Shown here one piece after another: positions 15,252 through 24,489 of a DNA stretch of 64,000 nucleotides. Under the pieces are notes generated by a model. It was given only the letters and a program-made list of their open reading frames with translations, made no database searches and was not told the DNA's origin. The stretch is from an uncultured Veillonella sp. (GTDB lineage Bacteria; Bacillota; Negativicutes; Veillonellales; Veillonellaceae), in NCBI GenBank assembly GCA_900544365.1, contig UQVF01000001.1:92099-156098 (forward strand), in the 5' to 3' direction. Every line of letters begins with the position of its first letter. Position 1 is the stretch's first letter. The translations under genes were made by a program, and so were the position numbers.

Positions 15252-16793
15252 ATGGCTATTTCAGAAGAAGTACGACAACGGTTTGCTGAGGAGTTTGAAA
15301 AGTTTCAAAAAGGGATTGAAGGGTTCTTTTCCAAAGAAATCGCACCAAAAGATTTCAAAGGGATTGGTGGAGGCTTCGGCAGTTATGCAGAACGAGGCTT
15401 TGAAAGTGCGATGTTGCGTTTACGTTTCTTTGGGTCTCGCATTCTTCCATACCAAATGAAGTTTTTAGTAAATGCAGTTAAAAAATATGATTTAAAATAT
15501 GTACATTTTACAACAGGTCAATGTATTCAATTCCATAAATTGCAAGGTGAACAAATTTTGGAGTTATATAAAGAATGTTTTGAACATGATATTTATAATC
15601 GTGGTACTGGTGGGGATAATTTACGAAATGTAACGGCAAGTCCATTGCATGGTGTACATCCAGCAGAACCATTTGCTGTGACTCCTTATTTGCAGGCGGT
15701 GAGCGAGTATGCTGTGTCTTTGATTGGTACATTGGCGTTGCCTCGTAAATACAAAATTGGTTTCTCCGTTGTTGATAACGAGGGACATGCTAACTATAAA
15801 GATTTAGGATTTTTAGCAAAAGAGAACGGCAAGTTTGATGTCTATGCTGGTGGTGGTATAGGCGGGGGCTCTTCCTTTGGTTATTTAGTAGATGAGGATA
15901 TTGATCCTAAGGAAGTATTGCACCATGTGGAAGGTATGTTACATTTGTACCATGAACTAGGTGATTTTAAGAATCGTGGCAAAGCTCGTTCTCGTTTTAT
16001 CGCACAGCGATTAGGGGAAAAAGAGTTCCGTAAAGCTTACCATGAGTACTTAGCAAAATCTAAGGCGACTCATGATTTAACGGTATCTGTGGAACCATAT
16101 GAAGTGAAAAAAATAGGTATTTCGACACCAACTACAGTATTGGCAGAACCTCAAAAACAAGAAGGATTGTATTATATTCAATACAAACCATTAGTAGGTA
16201 CGCCACCGATAGAAGTGTTTGTAAAACTCTTTGATTATGTAGGTAGTTTAGAAGAAACAGAAATCCGCATTTGTGGTGATGAATCTATTTATATCGTAAA
16301 TCTTACAGGTGAAGAAGCAGATGCAGTAGCAGCCATCATCAGTGATACACATGCAAAAAATAAATTTGAGCATACTGTATCTTGTGTAGGGGCAACCATT
16401 TGTCAAATTGGTTTCCAAGACTCCTCTGGACTAGTGAAGGGTATTAAGGATACTCTGGAATCTGAAGGTTTACCTACAGATCGTTTGCCACAATTGCATG
16501 TATCTGGATGTCCATCCTCTTGTGGTACCCATCAGATAGGTACACTAGGGTTCCATGGATTTACAAAGTTGGTAGACAAACAGCCAAAGCCAGCTTTCAA
16601 AGTGTTCGTTAATGGTAATGGTGAAGTACAAGGTCAACGCATGTCTGATGAAATAGGAGTGATGACGGTGGAAGATATTCCTAAGTTCTTTGTCGACCTA
16701 GTAAGAGCTCTTGAAACAGTAGGCCAAGATTTTGATGTATGGAAAGATCAGCAGCCTGAAGCATTCCAGGCAGTGATTGGTAAATATCTATAA
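15252..16793 (+). CDS. Siroheme-type nitrite/sulfite reductase
   Basis: A 513-residue siroheme and [4Fe-4S] reductase with two ferredoxin-like half domains (I-G-G-G-F-G-S near 30; P-L-V-G-T-P-P-I-E-V-F near 315). The four cluster cysteines lie in S-C-V-G-A-T-I-C (C-x5-C) and S-G-C-P-S-S-C-G (C-x3-C). Such enzymes carry out six-electron reduction of sulfite to sulfide or nitrite to ammonia in the cytoplasm. Sequence alone does not settle which, and the electron donor is not encoded here. The start at ATG 15252 is preferred over an upstream TTG because the GGAGAGGAG run lies before it. A short hairpin terminator follows. MoCo genes 5 kb away hint at a nitrate/nitrite context, which is inference. 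Confidence 0.82.
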   Translation: MAISEEVRQRFAEEFEKFQKGIEGFFSKEIAPKDFKGIGGGFGSYAERGFESAMLRLRFFGSRILPYQMKFLVNAVKKYDLKYVHFTTGQCIQFHKLQGEQILELYKECFEHDIYNRGTGGDNLRNVTASPLHGVHPAEPFAVTPYLQAVSEYAVSLIGTLALPRKYKIGFSVVDNEGHANYKDLGFLAKENGKFDVYAGGGIGGGSSFGYLVDEDIDPKEVLHHVEGMLHLYHELGDFKNRGKARSRFIAQRLGEKEFRKAYHEYLAKSKATHDLTVSVEPYEVKKIGISTPTTVLAEPQKQEGLYYIQYKPLVGTPPIEVFVKLFDYVGSLEETEIRICGDESIYIVNLTGEEADAVAAIISDTHAKNKFEHTVSCVGATICQIGFQDSSGLVKGIKDTLESEGLPTDRLPQLHVSGCPSSCGTHQIGTLGFHGFTKLVDKQPKPAFKVFVNGNGEVQGQRMSDEIGVMTVEDIPKFFVDLVRALETVGQDFDVWKDQQPEAFQAVIGKYL

Positions 16794-16801
16794 TACATAT
16801 A

Positions 16802-16830
16802 AACGTTCTTGCTTAGGTAGGGACGTTTTT
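16802..16830 (+). terminator. Rho-independent terminator after the siroheme reductase
   Basis: AACGTTC...GGACGTTTTT hairpin with a T-run directly after the stop codon. Confidence 0.5.
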
Positions 16831-17017
16831 CATTTGTGGAATGATATTTTTGATTTCTATAAAGAGATATGTAGGCAATAAGGCTTGTGGATGTACTATA
16901 TTGAAGAATTCAGATAGATACGGTATAATGAAAGAGATATCTCAAGAATGAGAATGCAAGCTGCATGTGGTATAGGCATGTAAGTTTTGTTCATAGAGTT
17001 GTATATAGGAGAGTTTA

Positions 17018-17698
17018 ATGAAAAAAAGTACACTAGCTTTAGTGGGTGCAATGGCTTTTGCCACAACATTTGCAGTAGCTCCACAAGCACATGCTGAAAT
17101 CAATGAATATTCTAATTTGAATGATAAAACAGTGGTAGTACGTCAACCTGGCCAATCGATGGTGTTATCCATGCGTGAGGTAGCAGGAATCTTTGTGGGT
17201 CGTTATGTAAAAGCAGCAGTTAGCTCTATTACACTAGATCCATCCAAGGGCAATTATCAATATGTGGTAGTAGGTTATACACCGAAACAAAAAATTACTA
17301 TTGATGTAGATGTAATTACTGGTAAAGTGGTACGTGAATTCCGTTCTAGTAAGGCAAAAGATGTTGCTTCAAAGGTATTCAATCCGTTGAAAGTAATTTC
17401 TCCTAAAGAAGCAGAAACAGCGGCTCGTGGATTAGTGGGAGAAGGTGCTTTCACTAGAGGATGGGAAATCAAGGCAGAAAATAATGAAGTGATTTACATT
17501 GTACGAACACAAGATACTGATGAAAAAGAATATAGTGTAAAAGTCGATGCTGTTACAGGCAAAGCTCTTGAAAAAGGTGCTCCTATTGACTGGGCTAAGA
17601 TTAAAGCGGATCGCTTACGTAATGATGGGGTAGGTAAACCGTTTACGTTGCAAGAAGAACCTCAAGATGAAGGGGTAGATCCTACGAAAACGTTGTAA
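17018..17698 (+). CDS. Exported PepSY-domain protein
   Basis: A 226-residue protein with a signal peptide (M-K-K-S-T, hydrophobic core, A-H-A cut near residue 27) and two PepSY-like units. The first ends I-T-I-D-V-D-V-I-T-G-K-V-V near residue 105; the second contains E-Y-S-V-K-V-D-A-V-T-G-K-A near 185. PepSY domains occur as protease inhibitors or folding helpers outside the membrane; no protease is next door. Many other exported proteins of this group share the same leader style. AGGAG is 9 bases ahead of the ATG. The crotonase gene begins 10 bases after the stop, so they may share an mRNA, though the functions look unrelated. Confidence 0.7.
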   Translation: MKKSTLALVGAMAFATTFAVAPQAHAEINEYSNLNDKTVVVRQPGQSMVLSMREVAGIFVGRYVKAAVSSITLDPSKGNYQYVVVGYTPKQKITIDVDVITGKVVREFRSSKAKDVASKVFNPLKVISPKEAETAARGLVGEGAFTRGWEIKAENNEVIYIVRTQDTDEKEYSVKVDAVTGKALEKGAPIDWAKIKADRLRNDGVGKPFTLQEEPQDEGVDPTKTL

Positions 17699-17708
17699 TA
17701 GGTGAAGT

Positions 17709-18494
17709 ATGACATATAATAATATTTTATTTGCGATAGAGAACAATATAGCTACTATTACATTTAATCGTCCAGAAGTGCAAAATGGGTTTAATGTGCC
17801 CATGTGTCAAGAAATTCTAGATGCTATTAAAGTAGTGGAAGAAACGGATGAGGCCCGTGTATTGGTGTTCAAAGCTGAAGGAAAAGTATTCTCTGTAGGC
17901 GGTGACTTAACAGAAATGAAACGTGCTGTAGAAGAAGACGACACAGAGTCACTTTTTGAAATTACTCATTTGGTAATGCAAATCTCCTTAGCTATGAAAC
18001 ATTTGCCAAAACCTGTTGTGATGTGTACAGATGGTGCTGTAGCAGGGGCGGCTTTCAATATGGTGTTGGCGGCGGATATGTGTGTAGCATCTACTAATAG
18101 TCGTTTTATTCAAGCTTTTGTGAATGTTGGTTTAGCACCTGATGCAGGTGGTATGTATCTATTAAGTCGTGCAGTAGGTATCAATCGTGCTATGCAACTA
18201 GCTATGACGGGTGAAGCAGTAACGGCTGAAAAAGGTAAGGAATATGGGTTTGTTTATAAAGTGTGCGAACCTGAAATTTTAGAGCGGACTACGAATCGTT
18301 TAGTGCAACGCTTGGCGAAAGGTCCCGTTCATTCCTTCCGAGCTATGAAACAGATGATGTGGGCTAGCTTTTTTACAAACTTTGAAGAGTATGCGGAATT
18401 AGAAGTAAAAATCCAAAACTCTTTAGGCGCCACAGAAGACTTCCGAGAAGGGGTACGTGCCTTTGCAGAGGGAAGACGCCCTAAATTTAAATAA
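17709..18494 (+). CDS. Enoyl-CoA hydratase/isomerase family protein
   Basis: A 261-residue crotonase-fold enzyme. The oxyanion-hole strands are visible in G-K-V-F-S-V-G-G-D-L and D-G-A-V-A-G-A-A-F-N, and the second active-site region reads V-G-L-A-P-D-A-G-G. An aspartate in place of the glutamate of true hydratases at that point is the pattern of PaaG-like enoyl-CoA isomerases, so isomerisation is a reasonable guess rather than water addition. No acyl-CoA dehydrogenase or thiolase gene is nearby to fix a pathway. The ribosome site is weak (AGGTGAAG). A strong terminator follows. Confidence 0.8.
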   Translation: MTYNNILFAIENNIATITFNRPEVQNGFNVPMCQEILDAIKVVEETDEARVLVFKAEGKVFSVGGDLTEMKRAVEEDDTESLFEITHLVMQISLAMKHLPKPVVMCTDGAVAGAAFNMVLAADMCVASTNSRFIQAFVNVGLAPDAGGMYLLSRAVGINRAMQLAMTGEAVTAEKGKEYGFVYKVCEPEILERTTNRLVQRLAKGPVHSFRAMKQMMWASFFTNFEEYAELEVKIQNSLGATEDFREGVRAFAEGRRPKFK

Positions 18495-18502
18495 TAAGAA
18501 TG

Positions 18503-18542
18503 TGTTGAGGATACCAGTTTAGGTATTCTCAACATTTTTTTT
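18503..18542 (+). terminator. Rho-independent terminator after the crotonase gene
   Basis: TGTTGAGGATACC pairs with GGTATTCTCAACA (one mismatch), followed by eight Ts. Confidence 0.8.
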
Positions 18543-18649
18543 ACCACAGGTATAGTTTCCATATAGTAGAGAATTTTGAATCATTGAAAGCTGTGAGGTA
18601 CGGTTACTTACTATAAAAATAAGAGTGGCTGTAACCGGCTGAGTGTGCA

Positions 18650-18681
18650 AAAGAGGACATTTCAAAAGAAATGTCCTCTTT
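18650..18681. terminator. Terminator of guaC (usable in both directions)
   Basis: AAAGAGGACATTT and AAATGTCCTCTTT form a perfect 13-bp stem with a 6-base loop just past the guaC stop. Confidence 0.75.
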
Positions 18682-18699
18682 GTATCATCCTATGTGTGA

Positions 18700-19686
18700 T
18701 TAACGGTCGCCGTTAAATATAGAGTTTTTAACGATAACGTAGTCAACTTTTTTAATTGCTTGTAGTGTTGTACCGCCAGCGTAGGAAATAGAAGATTGTA
18801 AATCTTGTTCCATTTCAGTCAATGTATCGAAGATACTACCCTTGGATTGGATAGTAATTTTTTTACCTTCTACATTTTTGCGTTCCCCTTTTTGATGCTC
18901 AGAAGCGCTACCGAAGTATTCCTTGTATGCCACGCCGTCAATGGTTACTTCTTTACCTGGAGATTCGATATGACCTGCAAATAAGGAGCCGATCATTACG
19001 AAGGAAGCACCAAATCGAATGGATTTAGCAATATCACCATGGTCTCGGATACCGCCGTCTGCAATAATAGGCTTAGTAGCCGCTTTTGCACACCAACGAA
19101 CAGCAGACAATTGCCAACCACCAGTACCGAAACCAGTTTTTAATTTAGTAATACATACTTTGCCAGGTCCAATGCCTACTTTAGTAGCATCTGCGCCAGC
19201 ATTTTCTAGTTCACGAACTGCTTCAGGAGTGCCTACGTTACCAGCGATAACAAAGCTGTCAGGAAGCTCGCGTTTAATGTGTTGAATCATTTCAATAACG
19301 CTGTTGGAATGACCATGAGCGATATCGATTGTAATATATTCTGGGCATAAGTTTGCATCTTTCAATTCTTTTACGAATGCAAATTCTTCTGGTTTTACAC
19401 CGATGGAAATCGACGCAAATAAACCTGCCTCATGCATTTCTTTTACAAAAGCCAAACGTTTTTCTGGTTGGAATCGGTGCATGATATAGAAGTAGTTTTT
19501 AGACGCTAATTCTTTGGCTAACTTTTCATCGATGATAGTTTGCATATTAGCTGGCACAATTGGTAAGCGGAATGTACGATTTCCAAGTTTTACAGTTGTG
19601 TCACATTCACTACGGCTAGATACGATACATTTATTAGGTATCAATTGCACGTCTTCATAATCGAAAATGTTTGTAGTATTGATCAT
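18700..19686 (-). CDS. guaC: GMP reductase
   Basis: A 328-residue TIM-barrel enzyme of the IMPDH/GMPR family without CBS domains. The active loop is G-I-G-P-G-K-V-C-I-T-K with the catalytic cysteine, followed by T-G-F-G-T-G-G-W-Q-L-S-A, the form found in the Firmicutes-type GMP reductase rather than in IMP dehydrogenase. D-G-G-I-R-D-H-G-D-I-A follows as expected. It converts GMP to IMP and ammonia with NADPH, balancing purine pools. It starts at ATG 19686 with AGGGGG upstream on the minus strand. It is a single gene, transcribed leftward and closed by a perfect hairpin. The 260-base region shared with the divergent thiT contains no recognised purine riboswitch. Confidence 0.92.
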   Translation of the reverse strand: MINTTNIFDYEDVQLIPNKCIVSSRSECDTTVKLGNRTFRLPIVPANMQTIIDEKLAKELASKNYFYIMHRFQPEKRLAFVKEMHEAGLFASISIGVKPEEFAFVKELKDANLCPEYITIDIAHGHSNSVIEMIQHIKRELPDSFVIAGNVGTPEAVRELENAGADATKVGIGPGKVCITKLKTGFGTGGWQLSAVRWCAKAATKPIIADGGIRDHGDIAKSIRFGASFVMIGSLFAGHIESPGKEVTIDGVAYKEYFGSASEHQKGERKNVEGKKITIQSKGSIFDTLTEMEQDLQSSISYAGGTTLQAIKKVDYVIVKNSIFNGDR

Positions 19687-19946
19687 TATTTGTTGCCCCC
19701 TAAATAGACATAATAAGGATTACAAGATAATCCTTATCTATTATACATAAGAGCAGTCATCTTGGCAACATGAATAGCTATGTATTTGGGGTTGTACGCA
19801 TGCTAATTCGTACTAGAGGAAGAATACTTTTTGTGAAAAAACATATAGATAAAAATAGATTAAAAGTGATACAATAGAAGGAATATAAAGAAGATCTTTG
19901 ATACGATTTCTAATATATTAAAATCAATATGTGAAAGGAGATATAT

Positions 19947-20501
19947 ATGAGTTATACAAGTTCAACAAAAACAAAAATGCTAGTAGAAGGTGGTTTAGTG
20001 ATTGCTATGGCACAAATTCTAAGCATGTATGTCATTTACCAAATGCCACAAGGAGGGGCCGTGAAGGCAGCTAATTTAGTGCCACTATTAATTTACGCCT
20101 ATCGTTGGGGTGGTCGGGCAGGTATCTTAACGGGTATTGCTTATGGACTTGTTCATTTCTTATTGGGCTTTAAATTTTCTATTCATTATATGAGTATTGT
20201 TTTGGATTATATTTTGGCCTATGGAGCAATTGGTATTGCTGGATTTTTTGGCGGTTCGGGGACTGTAAAAGCATTCTTTGGAGCGGTGTATGCAATCTTA
20301 ACACGCTTTGCTTTGTCAGCAATCAGTGGTGTGGTTGTGTTTGGTTCCTATGCTCCAGAAGGAACAAGCCCTTGGATTTACTCCTTGACATACAATGCAA
20401 CATATATGTTGCCAGATATGGTGATCAATTTGGTGGTATTGGCATTGTTATATGTGCCAGTCATGCGTGGATTAGGGCGTGAGACATCAACCCATAAATA
20501 A
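19947..20501 (+). CDS. thiT: ThiT-type thiamine transporter S-component (ECF)
   Basis: A 184-residue membrane protein with about six segments and the ThiT signature: a positively charged start, P-Q-G-G-A-V near residue 37, I-Y-A-Y-R-W-G-G-R-A-G-I-L-T-G, and the loop G-S-Y-A-P-E-G-T-S-P-W-I-Y-S. The tryptophan/tyrosine-rich loop forms the thiamine pocket in known ThiT structures. S-components work with the shared EcfA-A'-T module, which is not in this window. AAGGAG precedes the ATG; a TGA-TACAAT promoter candidate lies at 19870-19875. No TPP riboswitch consensus is visible in the leader, unusual for this gene. Confidence 0.88.
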   Translation: MSYTSSTKTKMLVEGGLVIAMAQILSMYVIYQMPQGGAVKAANLVPLLIYAYRWGGRAGILTGIAYGLVHFLLGFKFSIHYMSIVLDYILAYGAIGIAGFFGGSGTVKAFFGAVYAILTRFALSAISGVVVFGSYAPEGTSPWIYSLTYNATYMLPDMVINLVVLALLYVPVMRGLGRETSTHK

Positions 20502-20527
20502 AAGAACAACTAGAATAGGAGATATCT

Positions 20528-21673
20528 ATGATTTCTGAATTAGGAATTATTGTATTAGCGGGTGGTCTTAGCACTCGTATGGGATCAGATAAAACGAGGC
20601 TGCCTTGGGGAAGCACAACATTGTTAGGAGAAATGCTTCGCAAGGCGGTACTTACAGAGTGTGGAGAAATTTTAGTTTCCATTAACCGAGAGTTAGAAGA
20701 GTCAGAGGCGCATATTGTTGAAGAGGCGCGATCTTTTGGTAGAGACATTCAATTAGTGGCTGATTCGATTTCGATGAAAGGCCCTTTGAGTGGATTACAT
20801 GCAGCACTTTCAGTGGGGAATAAAGCAGCATATATTGTGGTATCAGCAGATATGCCATGGTTTTCCTTTCACTGGTTACCATCTTGGGAAGTACATATTG
20901 ATACATTTTTACAAGGTGAGTTAATGGCTATGGTTCCCTATGTAGGATTGCAAGAGTATGAACCATTGGCAGCTATCTATAAGCGGGCAGTATTAGATAC
21001 GATTGAAGAAATGCTAACCGGTGAAGATGTATCTATGCATGGTTTGTTAGATGCAATTCCTTATATGGAAATGGATATGATTGAAGAAGCTGAGTTATAC
21101 AGCAATGTAAACACTAGATTATCTTATAAATTGGCGAAAGCGAAATCTCTTAACAGGGAGCGTTCTGTTCCCATTGTAACAATTAGTGCTAGCCAATCTA
21201 AATCAGGAAAAACGACTTTGGCTACTTCTTTGATTGAAAGACTTTCACAACGAGGTATCGTAGTGGGAATGGTAAAAAGTGATGGACATGGATTTACTAT
21301 GGATATGGAAGGTACTGATACATGGAAGGCTAGCCAAGCGGGTGCGAAAGCAGTAGCTATAGCGGGCCCCAATGGATATGCGATGGTGGTGCATGGTGAA
21401 AGTATGCAACGACAACATCAGCTGATTCAATTGGCGAATGAAATGCCTGTCGATTTGGTGTTCTTAGAGAGTCGTAGCCATGGTGTAGCCCCTATCATAG
21501 AAGTGGTGCGTGCTAATCATACAGACACACGTTTGCCGCAATTAGAGGATATTGTGGCGGTGGTTACCGATATAGAGGATACATTAGAAGGAAATACAAT
21601 CTGCGAACAATTTAGTTTCAGCGATGAAGATATAGAGCGTTTAGCAGATTGGATAGTGAAGGAGTTATTATAA
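20528..21673 (+). CDS. mobAB: MobA-MobB fusion: molybdenum cofactor guanylyltransferase and GTP-binding partner
   Basis: A 381-residue two-domain protein. Residues 1 to about 190 are MobA-like, with the nucleotide-binding V-L-A-G-G-L-S-T-R-M-G-S-D-K and P-L-S-G-L. Residues from about 205 are MobB-like with P-loop S-A-S-Q-S-K-S-G-K-T-T-L and the following D-G-H-G-F. MobA joins GMP to molybdopterin to make the dinucleotide cofactor; MobB helps. Fusions of the two occur in other bacteria. The stop codon overlaps the start of moeA by one base, so the two are co-translated. The ribosome site is AATAGGAGAT. Confidence 0.88.
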   Translation: MISELGIIVLAGGLSTRMGSDKTRLPWGSTTLLGEMLRKAVLTECGEILVSINRELEESEAHIVEEARSFGRDIQLVADSISMKGPLSGLHAALSVGNKAAYIVVSADMPWFSFHWLPSWEVHIDTFLQGELMAMVPYVGLQEYEPLAAIYKRAVLDTIEEMLTGEDVSMHGLLDAIPYMEMDMIEEAELYSNVNTRLSYKLAKAKSLNRERSVPIVTISASQSKSGKTTLATSLIERLSQRGIVVGMVKSDGHGFTMDMEGTDTWKASQAGAKAVAIAGPNGYAMVVHGESMQRQHQLIQLANEMPVDLVFLESRSHGVAPIIEVVRANHTDTRLPQLEDIVAVVTDIEDTLEGNTICEQFSFSDEDIERLADWIVKELL

Positions 21674-22908
21674 TGCAAGTAGTAACAGTGGAAGAAGGCT
21701 TGCAACTACTGAAGTCTCCTTTTATAAATAGGATGTATATAAGAGATACAGAAATGATTCCCCTTGGAGAAGCCTATGGCAGGGTGTTAGGAGCTACGGC
21801 TTTAGCAAAAATGAATTACCCTCCTTTTAGACGATCGGCTATGGATGGAATTGCTATTCGATACAATCCGGGATCAAGGAATTATCGCATTGTAGCAACT
21901 ATTGGAGCCGGTGAAGTCTTTCAAGGACAACTGGAGCCTGGCGAGGGAATACGTATCATGACAGGGGCGATGGTACCAGAATCTGCAGATACGGTAGTCG
22001 TGAAAGAAGCCTTATCATGGGCAACTGATACGGAGGTTACAGTTCCTAGTCGTGTAGAAGTAGGACAACACATCATTCATGAAGGCGAAGATATACAGAT
22101 TGGACAAAAGCTACTACCAAAGGGGATTGTACTAGGGGCTGAACAAATAGGTACATTAGCTGGACAGGGCTATGGTCATGTCAACGTATGCCGTAAACCC
22201 AGAGTGATTATTTTAACTACAGGGCGTGAAGTACAAGAACCAACAGAACCATTGCGTGCAGGTCACATTTTTAATTCTAACCGCTATTTATTGGAAGGAA
22301 CCTTGTTATCTGTAGGGGTTGAAGTGGTGGGGATTGCTCACCTTTCAGATGCACCGGATCAGTTAGAAGGACATATTGCTCACTTGGAGCAAATGTTAGA
22401 GGCATTGGCTCCTGTAGATATGATTGTTAGCACAGGTGGTGTTTCTGTAGGGGATTACGATACGATGCCAGAGTTATTTGAACGGTTAGGAGCCAAGTCT
22501 TTGTATAGGCGATTACATATGAGACCAGGAGCTGCATCTTTTGGGGGTATCATTGAAAGAGATAGTCACAGCACATGGTGCTTAGGTTTGTCGGGGAATC
22601 CAACAGCGGCTATGAATCAATTTCATTTGTTGGCAGCACCTATCTTGAGACTTCTGTCGGGTGAGGAATCTCCGGATCCCTGGATATCTTGTTATTTGGG
22701 TGAAATCGTAGATAGAAAGCATCCACTTGATCGCTATTATCAAGGAAATATTGTGTATAAAGATGGTGCTTGTTGGGCGTATCCTAACTTAGGTATGACA
22801 TCTGGAGGGTTAAAAGCGTTAACTGTGGCGAATGGACTGATAAAAGTTCCTGGCAATACGGACCGTATGGAGATAGGAACGTTAGTACAAGTATTACAAT
22901 GTAAATGA
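21673..22908 (+). CDS. moeA: Molybdopterin molybdenumtransferase
   Basis: A 411-residue MoeA. The family landmarks are in order: N-Y-P-P-F-R-R-S-A-M-D-G-I-A near 50, I-M-T-G-A-M-V-P near 97, S-T-G-G-V-S-V-G-D-Y-D near 252 and L-S-G-N-P-T-A-A near 305. It inserts molybdate into adenylated molybdopterin. It begins inside the TAATG junction with mobAB, with GGAG 9 bases ahead. The pair would serve molybdenum enzymes encoded elsewhere, for instance nitrate reductase. No clear terminator follows; the next promoter is at 22966. Confidence 0.93.
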   Translation: MQVVTVEEGLQLLKSPFINRMYIRDTEMIPLGEAYGRVLGATALAKMNYPPFRRSAMDGIAIRYNPGSRNYRIVATIGAGEVFQGQLEPGEGIRIMTGAMVPESADTVVVKEALSWATDTEVTVPSRVEVGQHIIHEGEDIQIGQKLLPKGIVLGAEQIGTLAGQGYGHVNVCRKPRVIILTTGREVQEPTEPLRAGHIFNSNRYLLEGTLLSVGVEVVGIAHLSDAPDQLEGHIAHLEQMLEALAPVDMIVSTGGVSVGDYDTMPELFERLGAKSLYRRLHMRPGAASFGGIIERDSHSTWCLGLSGNPTAAMNQFHLLAAPILRLLSGEESPDPWISCYLGEIVDRKHPLDRYYQGNIVYKDGACWAYPNLGMTSGGLKALTVANGLIKVPGNTDRMEIGTLVQVLQCK

Positions 22909-22965
22909 TAAGAAGAATAAAGTCACAAAATTATGAATAAATACCCTATTTTATGAGAAGTAATC

Positions 22966-22994
22966 TTGTAAAAGTAGAAAATATCTGATATAAT
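22966..22994 (+). promoter_or_regulatory. Promoter of the first symporter gene
   Basis: TTGTAA, 17 bases, TATAAT with an upstream TG (extended -10). The paralogue at 24918 has the same arrangement (TTGTAT-17-TATAAT), and both are followed by CTATAGAATTTT. Confidence 0.75.
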
Positions 22995-23025
22995 AATTCT
23001 ATAGAATTTTGTAAGTAAGGTCTGT

Positions 23026-23067
23026 AAAAGAGACACACTGTACTTGTACTCTGTGCCTCTTTTTGTA
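23026..23067 (+). promoter_or_regulatory. Leader hairpin with T-run, possible attenuator (symporter 1)
   Basis: AAAAGAG...CACA with GTACTTGTAC at the tip closes on TGTG...CTCTTTTT between promoter and gene. It looks like an intrinsic terminator placed in the leader. The same design sits ahead of the second symporter. Confidence 0.6.
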
Positions 23068-23104
23068 TAGGCTTTAAGGGTGGTATTATGAAAAAGGAGA
23101 TTCT

Positions 23105-24418
23105 ATGGCAGCACTAAAAAAACTGGGCTTATCTGGTTGGATTGTTGTAGGCTTGTTAGCAGGTGTGCTAGTAGGCGTTGTAGCACCAGATTTTGCTAAA
23201 CAATTGAAACCATTAGGTGATGTATTTATCCGCATGATTAAAATGATTGTGGTACCATTGATCTTTAGTTCCCTTGTTATGGGGATTGCTGGTACTGGCG
23301 ACTTTAAAAAATTAGGTCGTTTAGGGGGCAAAGCAATTTTATGGTTTGAAGTTGCTACAACATTGGCATTATTTGTTGGTTTATTCGTAGTAAACGTATT
23401 CGAACCTGGTGTAGGTGTGAATCTAACAGCTAGTGGGAATGCAGTAGATCTTGCTAACAAAGCTGCAGCAAAAGGGGAAATGGACCATATCCAAATGTTG
23501 GTTAATATCATTCCTACGAATATCGTAGATGCGATGGCTCGTGGTGATATGTTGCAAATTATCTTCTTTAGCTGTATGTTTGCTATTGCAGCAGCAAGTA
23601 TTGGTAAAGAAGGAAAGCAAATCGTTGAACTATCTAAAGATTTAGCACATATCATGTTCAAAGTAACACATTATGTTATGTACGTATCCCCTATCGGTAT
23701 CTTCGGCGCTATTGCATATACAGTAGGTACATTTGGTCTAGGTATGTTAGTACCATTGATGAAATTAGTATTTACTCTATATGGTGGATTAGCATTCTTC
23801 TTAATTTTAGTCATTGCCATTGGTTCTTTCTTTACAAAAGTGAATTTATTCAAACTTGGTAAAGTGTTGAAAGAGCCAATCGTGTTGGCATTCTCTACAG
23901 CAGCTTCTGAAGCAGCATTGCCAATTGCCATGGAAAAATTAAAAAAAGTTGGTATTCCTAACCAAGTTGTAAGTTTTGTATTACCATTAGGTTACACATT
24001 CAACTTAGATGGTTCTACATTATATTCTTCCTTAGCGGTTGTATTTATTGCTCAAGTGTATGGTGTACCATTCCCGATTGAACAACAATTATTGATGGTA
24101 TTAACTTTAATGCTATCCACTAAAGGGATTGCCGCAGTACCAGGTGCATCTTTGATTGTTATTGCCGGAACAGCAGCAGCCTTTGGCTTGCCAGTGGAAG
24201 GATTAGCATTGATCCTTGGTGTGGACCGTATCTTAGATATGGCTCGTACTGTATGTAACTTGTCTGGTAACTGCTTAGCAGCAGCAATTGTAGGACGCTG
24301 GGAAAATGAAGTATCTGCAGAACGATTAACAGAGTTAATTGAAAATCCATTAACAGATGAAGAAGTGGATGCTTTAGAGCAAGCAAGCTTTGAACATGTA
24401 GGTGCAGAAAAAGCTTAA
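23105..24418 (+). CDS. Dicarboxylate/amino acid:cation symporter (DAACS family), copy 1
   Basis: A 437-residue carrier of the glutamate/aspartate transporter fold. Hairpin 1 reads S-T-A-A-S-E-A-A-L-P, the unwound TM7 N-L-D-G-S-T-L-Y, hairpin 2 A-V-P-G-A-S-L, and TM8 D-R-I-L-D-M-A-R-T-V-C-N. The TM8 aspartate and arginine that hold the amino group and side-chain carboxylate of glutamate/aspartate in GltPh are kept, favouring an acidic amino acid. The later sodium-site aspartate is asparagine (S-G-N), as in proton-coupled DctA. The ribosome site is AAAAGGAG. It is followed by a terminator and then a close paralogue. Substrate is inference. Confidence 0.85.
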   Translation: MAALKKLGLSGWIVVGLLAGVLVGVVAPDFAKQLKPLGDVFIRMIKMIVVPLIFSSLVMGIAGTGDFKKLGRLGGKAILWFEVATTLALFVGLFVVNVFEPGVGVNLTASGNAVDLANKAAAKGEMDHIQMLVNIIPTNIVDAMARGDMLQIIFFSCMFAIAAASIGKEGKQIVELSKDLAHIMFKVTHYVMYVSPIGIFGAIAYTVGTFGLGMLVPLMKLVFTLYGGLAFFLILVIAIGSFFTKVNLFKLGKVLKEPIVLAFSTAASEAALPIAMEKLKKVGIPNQVVSFVLPLGYTFNLDGSTLYSSLAVVFIAQVYGVPFPIEQQLLMVLTLMLSTKGIAAVPGASLIVIAGTAAAFGLPVEGLALILGVDRILDMARTVCNLSGNCLAAAIVGRWENEVSAERLTELIENPLTDEEVDALEQASFEHVGAEKA

Positions 24419-24447
24419 TATTTCTACATGAATAAAAATTATAGAGA

Positions 24448-24489
24448 AGAGACTGTTTGGATGCTTGTGCATCTGAACAGTCTCTTTTT
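24448..24489 (+). terminator. Terminator after symporter 1
   Basis: AGAGACTGTT and AACAGTCTCT with an inner GATGC/GCATC stem, then TTTTT. Confidence 0.8.

Noticed and set aside
18601..18637. CGGTTAC/GTAACCG stem between the crotonase gene and guaC as a riboswitch
   Set aside because: A short isolated stem with no recognised aptamer core and on the 3' side of both genes.
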